A stretch of DNA of 64,000 bases from contig CAYLZG010000007.1 in the NCBI GenBank assembly GCA_964387985.1, forward strand, positions 5,513 to 69,512, given 5' to 3'. The DNA comes from JALOOB01 sp964387985 (GTDB taxonomy: Bacteria > Chloroflexota > Anaerolineae > CG2-30-64-16). The position numbers were made by a program, and so were the translations under genes. Shown here in pieces: positions 15,747-23,977 of the stretch; position 1 is the stretch's first letter, and every line of letters starts with the position of its first letter. Below the pieces are notes generated by a model, which was not told the origin of the DNA, did not search any database, and saw nothing but the letters and a program-made list of their open reading frames with translations.

Positions 15747-17261
15747 CTATGAAAGCGCGTACTCGCTCAAAGGCCGGTTTGCCTGCCGTCGAGCCGCCAA
15801 CGCACGATAGTACAGATCGACGTACTTCTCTGCGGACTGTGCCCAGGAGAAGTCGGCTGCCATGCATCGCCGCATCAGCTGGCGCCAAATATCCTTGTTG
15901 CGATAGACCTCAGTGGCCCGCACCACAGCAGCGAATAAAGCCATGGAATCGTAACGGTCAAAGCTGAAGCCATTCCCCGAGCCCGTGCGCGCATCGTAGT
16001 CCTGCACCGTATCGGCCAGGCCACCGGTTGCATGGACGACCGGCACGGCCCCATAGCGCATCGCAACCATCTGGTTCAGGCCGCAGGGTTCCGAGCGTGA
16101 CGGCATCAGGAAGATATCGCTGCCGGCATAGATGCGTTGTTCGAGTGGCCGGTTGAAAGTGAGCCGAACGGAAACCTGATCGGGATACCGGCCCGATAGC
16201 CCGTTCAACATCTCATGATGCCTCATTTCGCCCGTCCCCATGACGACAAGCTGGCAGGGGATGTTCTGCATCAGCGAGTCGGCCACGGCGCCGATCAGGT
16301 CAAATCCCTTCTGATCCGTCAACCTGGACACCACCCCGATCAGCGGGACATCGGGCCGCAGAGGCAGTCCTAACTCGGCCTGGAGCGCAGCTTTGTTGGC
16401 AGGCCGCAGCTCAACACCATCCGCATCGAAGTTGACGGCGATGCTGGTGTCGGCCGCCGGATCGAACAACTCCGTATCGATCCCGTTCAGTATGCCGTAC
16501 AACCGGTCGCGTCGATCTCTCAATACCGGATCCAGGCGCTGGCCGTGTTCGGGGGTCAGGATCTCGCGAGCATACGTTTCGCTCACCGTATTGATAATGT
16601 CGGCAAACAGGACGCCTCTTGCCATGAGATCGACCACGTAGTTCAGGTCGGGTGCGATATCTGGATGCGCAATGAAGCCCATGTCGGCCAGGCCTGCGAT
16701 TTCGAGGATGCGCTGCCCGAAAATCCCCTGGTATTCCAGGTTATGCGCCGTATACAGGGATGCAATATCCCGGTAGAACGGGTCAGAAGCATAGACGGTC
16801 TTGAGCCAATTTGGAATCAGCGCAGTATGCCACTCGTTACAGTGGATGACATGAGGCTGCCACCCGAGTGCACGGCATGTTTCCAGAGCTGCGCGAGAGA
16901 AGAAAATGAAACGTTCCGCATCATCAGGGTACATGTAGATACCCTGCCGGTCGAAGTAGCGTTCGCTGTTGACAAAGAGAACTGGCGTGCGAGCTGCGGC
17001 AGGCCCGATGCTTGACTCGAAGATCGATGCCGGCTCGGTGCGCTCGTCCATGGGAACGTCAAGATGGTCGATCAACGGCTCGAGACCGAACTTGTCGACT
17101 TCCACGCGGCCATAGCGCGGCATCATGACCCGGATGTCGTGGCCAAGACTTCGGATCGCCTTCGGCAGTGCACCGGCAACGTCTGCCAGCCCGCCGGTCT
17201 TGGCAAACGGCACACACTCGGCGGACAGGTAGAGGACCTTCAACTTTTGGGGGTCGTACAT
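15747..17261 (-). CDS. glgA: Glycogen synthase (ADP-glucose type)
   Basis: GlgA (GT5) extends alpha-1,4-glucan chains from ADP-glucose. The N-terminal KVLYLSAECVPFAKTGGLADV contains the KTGGL nucleotide-sugar motif. The C-terminal half has GVVSRLTDQKGFDLI and the donor-site acidic region FLMPSRSEPCGLNQM, with TGGLADTV behind it. At about 504 residues it has the usual length. ATG 17261 is chosen, with AAGGTG about 12 nt upstream; GTG 17276 is an alternative. It leads a minus-strand run with AlaX-like, MBL, TPR and possibly DUF456 genes. No branching or ADP-glucose pyrophosphorylase gene is nearby. Confidence 0.92.
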   Translation of the reverse strand: MYDPQKLKVLYLSAECVPFAKTGGLADVAGALPKAIRSLGHDIRVMMPRYGRVEVDKFGLEPLIDHLDVPMDERTEPASIFESSIGPAAARTPVLFVNSERYFDRQGIYMYPDDAERFIFFSRAALETCRALGWQPHVIHCNEWHTALIPNWLKTVYASDPFYRDIASLYTAHNLEYQGIFGQRILEIAGLADMGFIAHPDIAPDLNYVVDLMARGVLFADIINTVSETYAREILTPEHGQRLDPVLRDRRDRLYGILNGIDTELFDPAADTSIAVNFDADGVELRPANKAALQAELGLPLRPDVPLIGVVSRLTDQKGFDLIGAVADSLMQNIPCQLVVMGTGEMRHHEMLNGLSGRYPDQVSVRLTFNRPLEQRIYAGSDIFLMPSRSEPCGLNQMVAMRYGAVPVVHATGGLADTVQDYDARTGSGNGFSFDRYDSMALFAAVVRATEVYRNKDIWRQLMRRCMAADFSWAQSAEKYVDLYYRALAARRQANRPLSEYALS

Positions 17262-17378
17262 GATGGCAGATGTCACCTTAGGGCATGATTTGGCTACCGG
17301 GCCACGCCCATGTTAGCACGGTCACGTGAGATTTGCAACGGGTTTTCCGGTGTGGACTCCGGCCAGCCGGTCAGGGGC

Positions 17379-18137
17379 TCAGTCGGTAATCTCCGCACGT
17401 ACCGCGCGCGCGAGCTTGAGAAAATCCGGCTCGGCGGTCATGAGCTGATTTCGGGGCCGCGGGAGCGGCACCTGGAAGGCTGCTTTGACGCGCCCGGGAC
17501 GTGCAGTCAGCACCAAGACGCGGTCGGACAGAAACACCGCCTCGCCGATGCTATGCGTCACCATGACCACGGTGGGCTTTCTGAGATTCCATATGCGCAA
17601 TAGCTCGCCATTCATCCGTTCGCGCGTCAGCGCATCCAGTGACCCAAACGGCTCATCCAACAGCAATACGGTCGGCTCATGTATCAGGGCTCGCGCGAGC
17701 GCGACTCGCTGCTGCATCCCGCCGGAGAGCTGAGCCGGATAGGATTCGGAAAAACCCTCCAGGCCGACCAAAGAAATGAGTTCCTGGGCCCGCGCAACCG
17801 CTTCGTCCGGTGGCACGCGCGCGACCTCGAGCGATAATGTGATATTTGATAGCACGGTGCGCCACGGCATGAGGTTCGCACGCTGAAACACGTAGCCGAT
17901 CTCGCGACGCGGCTCGGTCAGGAACTGCCCGCGCAGCAAGACCTTCCCCGCGATGGGGCGAAGCAGGCCGGCCAACAGGCGCAACAAGGTGCTCTTGCCA
18001 CAACCGGACGGTCCTACGATCGCAAGAAACTCCCCCTCTTCCACATCCAGTGATATGTCATCGAGTGCCAGGAGGTCCGCCCGGTTGGCATCGGCGAAAG
18101 TCATGCGCAGGTTGTGCGCTTCTAGAACCGGAGTCAC
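17379..18137 (-). CDS. ABC transporter ATP-binding protein, predicted riboflavin importer
   Basis: The 252-residue nucleotide-binding subunit has Walker A GPSGCGKST, Q-loop YVFQRANLMPW, signature LSGGMQQRVALARAL, Walker B VLLLDEPFGSLDA and switch His in VTHSIGEAV. These features place it with the nitrate/taurine/thiamine-precursor class of importers. It is the third gene of a three-gene operon behind an FMN riboswitch and overlaps the binding-protein gene by 4 nt. The substrate is therefore inferred to be riboflavin or a related flavin, by context only. Confidence 0.87.
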   Translation of the reverse strand: MTPVLEAHNLRMTFADANRADLLALDDISLDVEEGEFLAIVGPSGCGKSTLLRLLAGLLRPIAGKVLLRGQFLTEPRREIGYVFQRANLMPWRTVLSNITLSLEVARVPPDEAVARAQELISLVGLEGFSESYPAQLSGGMQQRVALARALIHEPTVLLLDEPFGSLDALTRERMNGELLRIWNLRKPTVVMVTHSIGEAVFLSDRVLVLTARPGRVKAAFQVPLPRPRNQLMTAEPDFLKLARAVRAEITD

Positions 18138-19210
18138 CGTGCAACAAACTCATTCGTGAACAAATCCGCGGCCGCAACATCGACCTGGATCAACCCCATC
18201 TCCTTCATGAATTGCGCTGCCCGCTCCCATGCTGCAGCGTCGGAAAGACCCAGCTCGGCGTCAGTCGCCTGCCAAAGCTTCAGCGACTCGTCAAAGATGG
18301 CACGGCTCACTGCTGCCTGCTCTCCACCCGCTTCCGGCACCGCCCGCAGGCTGGCCTCAAATGCGGCATCAGGATCGTCAAGCGTGTCCCGCAATCCCAG
18401 GGTCAGCGCGGTGACCAGTGCCTGCACCAATTCGGGCCTGTCGCGAATGGTCTGATCATTTGTGATGATCCCATTCGATGGCAGGTCGATGTATTCCGAC
18501 ACTGGCAGCACAACGACTTTCTCGCCAGCGAGGCGCAATTGCACAGGACCGTTCACTACATAGTCCATGGCGGCATCCACCAGGTTTTGGCTGACCGCAG
18601 TGGCCTGAGTGAAGCCGATGCTTTGAAGTGACACCTGCTTCTCATCGATACCTGTCGCATAGACCAGAGCCTCCCAGCCCACATAGTTGGCGCCAAACAG
18701 TCCCGGCACCCCGACCGTCTTTCCTGAAAGATCGGCGGGAGACGTGATGCCGCTGCTTGCCTTGGCGAAGAGCACCGCCGGGAACTTGCGGTACCAGCGC
18801 ATGACATAGCGCACAGGAAGGCCCTGGCTGCGGCCCAAGATCACTTCTTCGCCGCTGCCGATGACAAATTGGAGCTCATTGGTGCCGACCAGCTTCAGAA
18901 GATCCGTCTCAAATCCGTACCTGTATGTGATATCCAGTCCAGCCTGCTCGAAATACCCCCGCTCCTGGGCCATGTAAAACGGTGCGAACTGAACGCTCGG
19001 GATATAGCCCATCGCTAGTGTGATGGGGGTCGAAGGGTGATCTTCCTGTTCGGCCGGCACGGCGGACGGAGTCACCTGGGCCATCTCCGGCACGGCGCTC
19101 GCAGCAGCCGCGCCTGCAGGCTCAGCAGGCGTAGGGGGCGCTGCCGGCACCGGCGCACAGCCGGCCAGCAGCAGGAGTGCCGCAAGTATTGCGAAAACAG
19201 ATCTTCTCAT
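18134..19210 (-). CDS. ribY: NMT1/THI5-like substrate-binding lipoprotein, predicted riboflavin (RibY)
   Basis: The 358-residue protein has a lipoprotein signal (LLLLAGC) and a Pro/Ala linker, then an NMT1/THI5-like fold: TLAMGYIPSVQFAPFYMAQERGYF, then GVPGLFGANYVGWEALVYA. Such proteins often bind thiamine pyrimidine precursors, but the FMN riboswitch upstream points to flavin uptake. Flavin-regulated RibXY systems have been described in Chloroflexi. ATG 19210 is chosen because AGGAGG lies 4 nt upstream. The gene lies between permease and ATPase genes. Confidence 0.8.
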   Translation of the reverse strand: MRRSVFAILAALLLLAGCAPVPAAPPTPAEPAGAAAASAVPEMAQVTPSAVPAEQEDHPSTPITLAMGYIPSVQFAPFYMAQERGYFEQAGLDITYRYGFETDLLKLVGTNELQFVIGSGEEVILGRSQGLPVRYVMRWYRKFPAVLFAKASSGITSPADLSGKTVGVPGLFGANYVGWEALVYATGIDEKQVSLQSIGFTQATAVSQNLVDAAMDYVVNGPVQLRLAGEKVVVLPVSEYIDLPSNGIITNDQTIRDRPELVQALVTALTLGLRDTLDDPDAAFEASLRAVPEAGGEQAAVSRAIFDESLKLWQATDAELGLSDAAAWERAAQFMKEMGLIQVDVAAADLFTNEFVAR

Positions 19211-19232
19211 GATCCCTCCTGGGGCAGCTTTC

Positions 19233-20036
19233 TCACGTTGCACGCCGCCACGCCAGCACAAAGTACTCCAGTATGGCAACGACGGAATACAACAACAGCG
19301 CAATGATGACGAGAGTGAACAGAGCCACGAACAACATCGGTGTGTCCAGCGTACCTCGGGCCAGGTTGATGAGAAATCCGAGGCCACGGTCGGAACCCAC
19401 GAACTCGCCCACCACCGCACCGATTACGGCGAGCGTGACCGAGACTTTGAGGCCGCCAAACAGCACGGGCAGTGCAGCCGGCGTCTCCAGCTTGGTGAAT
19501 GTCTGCCACCAGTCCGCCTGCAGCGAACGCATCAGGGCGCGTAAGTCAGGATCCACCGACCGGATGCCGACAATTGTGTTCACAAGCGCGGGAAAGAAGA
19601 TGGTGAGCGCGCACACCAGAACCTTTGAGGTCCAGCCAAAGCCGAACCAGATGACGAGCAATGGGGCGATGGCAACGATAGGCACTGCCTGCGAGGCGAC
19701 GATGTACGGTGAAAGCAGCTTTTCCAGCAGAGGCGATTTGGCAAGGCCATACCCTGTCACCAGAGCCACTGTCAGACCCAAGACTAACCCGCCGAAAACC
19801 TCGAAAAGGGTGATCCCGGTGTGCTGAATCAAGGTGCCGTCAGCCAGCAGCGAGAGAAAGCGCAACCAGACCAGGCGAGGGCTGGGCAAGATGAATGACG
19901 GATACTCGCGCCACTGGACCAGCAGGTGCCAGCCACCAATGACCGCCGCCAGCGCGAATGGGACCAAGATGAGGTCGATGCGAGCCAGGCGTTTTCCGGC
20001 TCGTCCAGGCAAGCGCCAGAAGTCATTCAGAGACAT
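19233..20036 (-). CDS. ribX: ABC transporter permease, predicted riboflavin (RibX)
   Basis: The 267-residue membrane protein has six predicted helices and the BPD-transport inner-membrane signature. The EAA-like cytoplasmic loop is RSLQADWWQTFTKLETPAALPVLFGGLKVS, with ATPase-contact Glu and Gly. ATG 20036 is preferred because AAGGAA lies about 6 nt upstream; the longer frame extends toward the riboswitch terminator. As first gene after the FMN riboswitch its expression should fall when FMN is abundant. The riboflavin assignment rests on context. Confidence 0.82.
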   Translation of the reverse strand: MSLNDFWRLPGRAGKRLARIDLILVPFALAAVIGGWHLLVQWREYPSFILPSPRLVWLRFLSLLADGTLIQHTGITLFEVFGGLVLGLTVALVTGYGLAKSPLLEKLLSPYIVASQAVPIVAIAPLLVIWFGFGWTSKVLVCALTIFFPALVNTIVGIRSVDPDLRALMRSLQADWWQTFTKLETPAALPVLFGGLKVSVTLAVIGAVVGEFVGSDRGLGFLINLARGTLDTPMLFVALFTLVIIALLLYSVVAILEYFVLAWRRAT

Positions 20037-20084
20037 GCGTCTTCCTTGCCCCGGTGTAGCTCGAGCATTTGTAACCATAAGAAA

Positions 20085-20112
20085 AGCCCCAAGGCATATT
20101 CACCTTGGGGCT
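20085..20112 (-). terminator. Riboswitch-controlled terminator
   Basis: On the minus strand AGCCCCAAGG pairs with CCTTGGGGCT (arms 20112-20103 and 20094-20085) over an 8-nt loop and is followed by TTTC. It lies between the FMN aptamer and ribX, as expected for transcriptional OFF control. Confidence 0.85.
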
Positions 20113-20157
20113 ACAAGCGCGATCCTTGGCCGCGTCTCATCCAGCGGTCAGCGCGCT

Positions 20158-20325
20158 CACCTTCTCCCATCCGGACTTTACCGTCGGCCCCGGCTTCTCA
20201 CCGGATCTGCGCTGCCTTCCGAAGGGAAGGCACGCTCGCGGGCTCGACGCAAGATGCGCCATACCGCCGATCGGGAATTGGTCTGCCTCGCCACAAGCAA
20301 GGCGCCTCACCCTGCCCCGAAGGTG
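20158..20325 (-). ncRNA. FMN riboswitch (RFN element)
   Basis: On the minus strand the conserved RFN blocks appear in order: CTTCGGGGCAGGGTGA, a CGGCGGTA block, AGCCCGCGAGC, GATCCGGTGAGA, CGGGGCCGACGGTAAAGTC and CGGATGGGAGAAG. P1 is closed by CACCTTC (20325-20319) with GAAGGTG (ending at 20158). It precedes a terminator and the ABC importer operon, so FMN binding should shut off the importer. Confidence 0.95.
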
Positions 20326-20344
20326 CTATGCGTTTATGCTGTGA

Positions 20345-20372
20345 AGTATAGCACAGCTAGTGGCTGTGTCAA
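20345..20372 (-). promoter_or_regulatory. Promoter of the FMN riboswitch transcript
   Basis: On the minus strand TTGACA (20372-20367) and TATACT (20350-20345) are separated by 16 bp. The predicted start is about 12 nt before the aptamer. Confidence 0.8.
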
Positions 20373-20388
20373 GGCCAAATCAACGCCT

Positions 20389-20598
20389 TTAGCGCCGTCG
20401 CAACAGCCGTCCAACCACAGCCATCGTTCCGAGAACGATCAGAAGGCCCACAAACAGCGCCAGGGCGAATCGCGGCCCTCGAGCGGCTGCACTGAACGCC
20501 CAAAGCGGGAGTGTGAAGACGATCACCGTGATCAGCCCGCAGCCGAGTTCGCCAAAAATCGGGGCGAGAGTTCGACGGTTGCGCCAGAACTTAGACAC
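20389..20598 (-). CDS. Small two-helix membrane protein, unknown
   Basis: The 69-residue protein has a basic N-terminus (MSKFWRNRRT), two hydrophobic helices (about residues 14-36 and 43-62) and a basic end (RLLRRR), giving a hairpin with both ends inside. No family was recognised. It starts 12 nt after the 20611-21021 gene in the same direction, with AAGGAAAG upstream, and is probably co-transcribed. The next downstream element is the riboswitch promoter. Confidence 0.6.
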   Translation of the reverse strand: MSKFWRNRRTLAPIFGELGCGLITVIVFTLPLWAFSAAARGPRFALALFVGLLIVLGTMAVVGRLLRRR

Positions 20599-20610
20599 CT
20601 GTCGCTTTCC

Positions 20611-21021
20611 TTACTCTTCGTCTTCCATATCCGGGGCCGCCGGCATATCCACTCTGATGACGTCCCCGTGATAGTCGATCACGATCTTGAAGCCCAACAT
20701 GCCAAGCCACTGCCTCGCGTCGGCAGGAAGTGTACTGCCGAGTATTTGATCCACATTGATGTTCTTCAGCGTCGAGTCCACTGCTGCTTTTGTGAACAAA
20801 TCCTCGCTGCCCATGAGTTTCATCATGACCTGCGACGCCTCACTGCGGTGTTCCTGCATCTGTTCGAGAAACTGGCTAAGAACGACGCGGTCGATAGCCG
20901 CTGCCTCGACATGCCGCCGGAAACCCTGATCATCGATGACATAGAAATCCTCGCCACCGATGAGGACCGTTTCTACCTTGGCACCATCTTCAGTTTCGAC
21001 CAATCCCTCAAAAAAAGCCAT
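20611..21021 (-). CDS. Conserved hypothetical acidic protein
   Basis: The 136-residue soluble protein begins MAFFEGLVETEDGAKVETVLIG with a beta-rich N-terminus. A helical middle follows (LSQFLEQMQEHRSEASQVMMKLMGSEDLFTKAAVDSTLKNI), then a short beta segment and an acidic tail (DMEDEE). No catalytic motif is visible and I do not recognise the family. The neighbours are small membrane proteins on both sides in the same direction, perhaps one transcript. Confidence 0.65.
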   Translation of the reverse strand: MAFFEGLVETEDGAKVETVLIGGEDFYVIDDQGFRRHVEAAAIDRVVLSQFLEQMQEHRSEASQVMMKLMGSEDLFTKAAVDSTLKNINVDQILGSTLPADARQWLGMLGFKIVIDYHGDVIRVDMPAAPDMEDEE

Positions 21022-21074
21022 CTGTCACCTCGTCGTGTCGACCAAGCCGCCAGGAGGGCGATGCCCGCGGATGT

Positions 21075-21227
21075 TTACGCTGCACCGCCGGTCGGGGGGA
21101 ACACCCAGACCTGGCCACTGCTCCGCACTACCTGAATCACGGCAAAAACAACAATCACAGAAAAGGCGCAGAGCACCAGACCGAGAAAGAGCAACAAAAC
21201 TGCCAGCAGAAGCTGCGATTTTCGCAT
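21075..21227 (-). CDS. Small single-helix membrane protein, unknown
   Basis: The 50-residue product starts MRKSQLLLAVLLLFLG and has one or two overlapping hydrophobic stretches up to residue 34, then a short Pro/Gly tail. ATG 21227 is chosen because GGAG lies 8 nt upstream. It lies between the phosphoesterase gene and the 136-residue hypothetical gene on the same strand. It could be a signal-anchored peptide. The coding call rests on RBS, hydrophobicity and position. Confidence 0.45.
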   Translation of the reverse strand: MRKSQLLLAVLLLFLGLVLCAFSVIVVFAVIQVVRSSGQVWVFPPTGGAA

Positions 21228-21304
21228 GGCCATCTCTCCGCCCATCCTTGGGGCAGCATACTCCAAAGAGTGAATCTTCGTGGTGAGCCACGGCACACTC
21301 GCGC

Positions 21305-22168
21305 TCAGCCAGGCAGCGGGAACGCCCAATGGCCGGGACCAAACTGCGCATCATACAAATCGAGCAGGCCCCTGTGATGGCCGGCAATTTCCGGCGGTTG
21401 CTGTCGCGCCCACCAGGTGAAGTCGGACACGTAAGGCAGTCCCGTCAATACTGTCCGGTTAAACATCACCCCCAGCACCCCGCCCTCTTCCGCCAAACCG
21501 GAGGAGAGATAGCCCGCATCGACGCGCTTCCGGTCGAACTCCACGCGGCGTACCTCCACCCTCCACCCCCCGGGAAACCCATCCATCAGCAGATAACTGG
21601 CCCGTCCGTCACCATCATAAGGGGCGCCAACCGATCCGGAATTGACAACCTGCCACCTGCCGATGGTCCGCACCATCGGAAAGTGCGTGTGACCCCCGGC
21701 GACAGTAGCCTCTTCGACGGGCGCGAGATACCTCAGTGCCCATTCCTTAGGCGAATCTGGCCTGAAACCAACAAAGAAGCTGCCCGGCAGACCGTGCAAA
21801 AGCCGCACCGGGGGCACGTTCTCAAACTCGAGGGACAAAGTCTCGGGTAAGCTTTCTATGAGCGCCAGATGGCGAGCCGACAGGTGCGCCCGTGTCCACC
21901 ATAGCGTCGCATAGAAACGACGATCACCGTAGCGGGACTCCATGCGCGATGAGTCCAGCTGCAGCACAGCATCATCATGATTGCCGATCAGCATGGGCCA
22001 GCCTAGGCTGAGTAGCCGATCCAGGGTTTCCGCAGGCCAGGCACACCCATTGATCATATCCCCCAAAACATACACCGCATCAGGGGACTGACGGCTGATG
22101 TCTTCGGCAACCGCCTCCAGCGCCGGCAGGTTGGCGTGGACATCGGACAGCAGCGCCAGACGAGGCAT
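21305..22168 (-). CDS. Metallophosphoesterase
   Basis: The 287-residue calcineurin-like phosphoesterase shows the metal motifs in order: SDVHAN (DxH), VLGDMINGC (GDxxxxG-like, final Gly displaced), IGNHDD (GNHD) and GGHTHFPM (GHxH). It belongs to the YfcE/diadenosine-type single-domain group, but the substrate is unknown. ATG 22168 lies 2 nt after the stop of the PII-like gene, indicating coupled translation. It is the last gene of an antiporter/PII-like/phosphoesterase operon, so a nucleotide-signal substrate is an attractive but unproven idea. Confidence 0.85.
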   Translation of the reverse strand: MPRLALLSDVHANLPALEAVAEDISRQSPDAVYVLGDMINGCAWPAETLDRLLSLGWPMLIGNHDDAVLQLDSSRMESRYGDRRFYATLWWTRAHLSARHLALIESLPETLSLEFENVPPVRLLHGLPGSFFVGFRPDSPKEWALRYLAPVEEATVAGGHTHFPMVRTIGRWQVVNSGSVGAPYDGDGRASYLLMDGFPGGWRVEVRRVEFDRKRVDAGYLSSGLAEEGGVLGVMFNRTVLTGLPYVSDFTWWARQQPPEIAGHHRGLLDLYDAQFGPGHWAFPLPG

Positions 22169-22170
22169 GC

Positions 22171-22533
22171 TCAACGCGTCTGCATGCGTTCGTGTCCCCG
22201 AGCCTGTACGACAGGGAGTGCGAACATGATGCCCGAGTTGGGCTTCTCCAAGGGACCGAGCACCGCCTCCGTGGCATCGAACAATCTGTCAAGGTTAGCA
22301 CCGTCCGGAAGAACGGTGAACAATGTGCGGTTATGAATCTCGCGATGCGCGAGAAGGCTGCTCAGGCTGGGAAATATCGGCAGATCATCCCGCGCCCCTG
22401 CCCGTCCCATATAACGCGCAGCGCCACTGCTTTCCAATATGGTTATGCCGGGGCTGCCGGCGTCCCACCAGGCGGTCAGCACGTCCTCAAGTCTATCGAC
22501 ATTATCAAGAACCAATATGACCATCGTCGGCAT
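22171..22533 (-). CDS. PII-like regulator next to a cation:proton antiporter
   Basis: The 120-residue protein has the small alpha/beta ferredoxin-like layout of PII/GlnB-related proteins: TMVILVLDNVDRLEDVLTAWWDAGSPGITILES, then TLFTVLPDGANLDRLFDATEAVLG and the final strand GIMFALPVVQARG. The canonical GlnK T-loop uridylylation Tyr is not apparent. PII-like proteins often sit beside transporters and sense nucleotides or bicarbonate. The ATG has GAGGAGG upstream and lies 17 nt after the antiporter stop. Confidence 0.65.
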   Translation of the reverse strand: MPTMVILVLDNVDRLEDVLTAWWDAGSPGITILESSGAARYMGRAGARDDLPIFPSLSSLLAHREIHNRTLFTVLPDGANLDRLFDATEAVLGPLEKPNSGIMFALPVVQARGHERMQTR

Positions 22534-22550
22534 CGTATTTCCTCCTCACA

Positions 22551-23762
22551 TTATCGGGCGCTTGCCACATCTGCAGTAGCTTCGCGCCCTACAAACGCGG
22601 TTCGCAGAAGTGGTGGGGTGACCAACGTCGTGACCAGCACCATGATAACCGCAACGGTGATGATCTCTTTGGGCACCACGCTTTGCGCGACCAGCAACTG
22701 TGCCACGATGAGGCCCACCTCGCCGCGAGAAATCATGCCGATGCCCAAACGCAACGACTCACCGTTGCTGAAGCCCCCAAGGCGGGCTCCAAAGCCGCTG
22801 CCAATCACCTTCGAGATCACCGCCACAATCGTCAGCAGGATGGTGATCCACACCATTGCACCATCCAACGCCCAAATGTTGGCGTGCAGCCCGATGTTCA
22901 CAAAGAAGATCGGCACGAAGAAGCCATAGGTGATTGCACTGATACCTTCCAGAATGCGATGATGAACGCTCGAGCGGCCAGCGAAAACACCCGCGAGGAA
23001 GCTGCCCGTGATCATCGCGACACCGCCGATAACCTCGGCAGACCAGGCGTAAACCATGGCCAGCACGATGGAAAATGCCAGCAGCCCCTGGCTGATCGGC
23101 AAACGATCAACACGCTCCAATAACGAGGGCACGAAAAACCAGCCCACCAGTGAGAAGACCAGCAAAAACAGCACCACTCGCAGCAAGAGCAGCAATACCC
23201 CGCCACCGCCCGAGGCTCCTCCAGCAACTGCCAAGAAGACCGAGACGAGGAGGATCACGACGACATCGTCGACCACCGCCGCACCCAGAAGCGCAATACC
23301 CTCCCGACTGCGCAAAACGCCCAGCTCCAGAAGTGTCTGTGCAGAAATACTCACGCTGGTGGCAGTGAGCAACAAACCAATCCCAACCGCTTCGCTCACA
23401 GGGTAGCCGAATGGCAGTGACACGCCCATGCCCATGAGCAGGGGCACGGCAACACCCAGCAAACCGGCCAGGATCACCACCCGACCCGAACGGCGCATCT
23501 GCGCGAGGTCAACCTCCATCCCCGCGACAAACATCAGGAAGATCACGCCGAGCTCCGCCAACTCACTGATCGTCTCCGCGAGATGTGGCGAGGCAAGAAA
23601 AGGTAGAGCTGGCACATTAAGCAATGATGGACCAAGAAGGAGGCCAGCTAAAATTTCCCCAAGCACGGCAGGTTGGCCGAGTTTGGAACTCAGCAGGCCT
23701 GCCAGTTTCGCGACCGAAATCAGGATGCTGAGCTCAAACAGAAGTTGCAGGACTGGTGACAT
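22551..23762 (-). CDS. CPA2 family cation:proton antiporter
   Basis: The 403-residue protein has about 12 hydrophobic segments, typical of Kef/NapA-type Na+(K+)/H+ exchangers. Diagnostic stretches are KLGQPAVLGEILAGLLLGPS, LAELGVIFLMFVAGMEVDL and the ion-site pair in GAAVVDDVVVILLVS. The late helix has MISRGEVGLIVAQLL, as in CPA2. There is no cytoplasmic RCK/TrkA domain, so regulation may come from the PII-like protein encoded next. ATG 23762 is chosen, with GAGGG upstream. Confidence 0.87.
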   Translation of the reverse strand: MSPVLQLLFELSILISVAKLAGLLSSKLGQPAVLGEILAGLLLGPSLLNVPALPFLASPHLAETISELAELGVIFLMFVAGMEVDLAQMRRSGRVVILAGLLGVAVPLLMGMGVSLPFGYPVSEAVGIGLLLTATSVSISAQTLLELGVLRSREGIALLGAAVVDDVVVILLVSVFLAVAGGASGGGGVLLLLLRVVLFLLVFSLVGWFFVPSLLERVDRLPISQGLLAFSIVLAMVYAWSAEVIGGVAMITGSFLAGVFAGRSSVHHRILEGISAITYGFFVPIFFVNIGLHANIWALDGAMVWITILLTIVAVISKVIGSGFGARLGGFSNGESLRLGIGMISRGEVGLIVAQLLVAQSVVPKEIITVAVIMVLVTTLVTPPLLRTAFVGREATADVASAR

Positions 23763-23913
23763 GAAACCCTCGCAGATCGAATACGATGGGCGCAATTATA
23801 CCAGAGAGAAGAAAATCCAGCTGACAGAGCACCGGCTGCACTGCCGGAGTCGATTTTTGTAGTGTTATGTCAATCACTAAAGAACGATCCTGTCCGTGGT
23901 TCGAGTAACAATG

Positions 23914-23942
23914 TTGACAAGACCTGTTCTGGAGGCTAGACT
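23914..23942 (+). promoter_or_regulatory. Promoter of the repeat lipoprotein gene
   Basis: TTGACA (23914-23919) and TAGACT (23937-23942) are separated by 17 bp; the predicted start is about 29 nt before the ATG. Confidence 0.65.
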
Positions 23943-23977
23943 CTCACGATAGCGACACTCGTTTTTCCAGGGTATCG

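Noticed and set aside
18134..19210. Thiamine-precursor (ThiY) binding protein
   Set aside because: The fold fits, but the upstream aptamer is FMN, not TPP.
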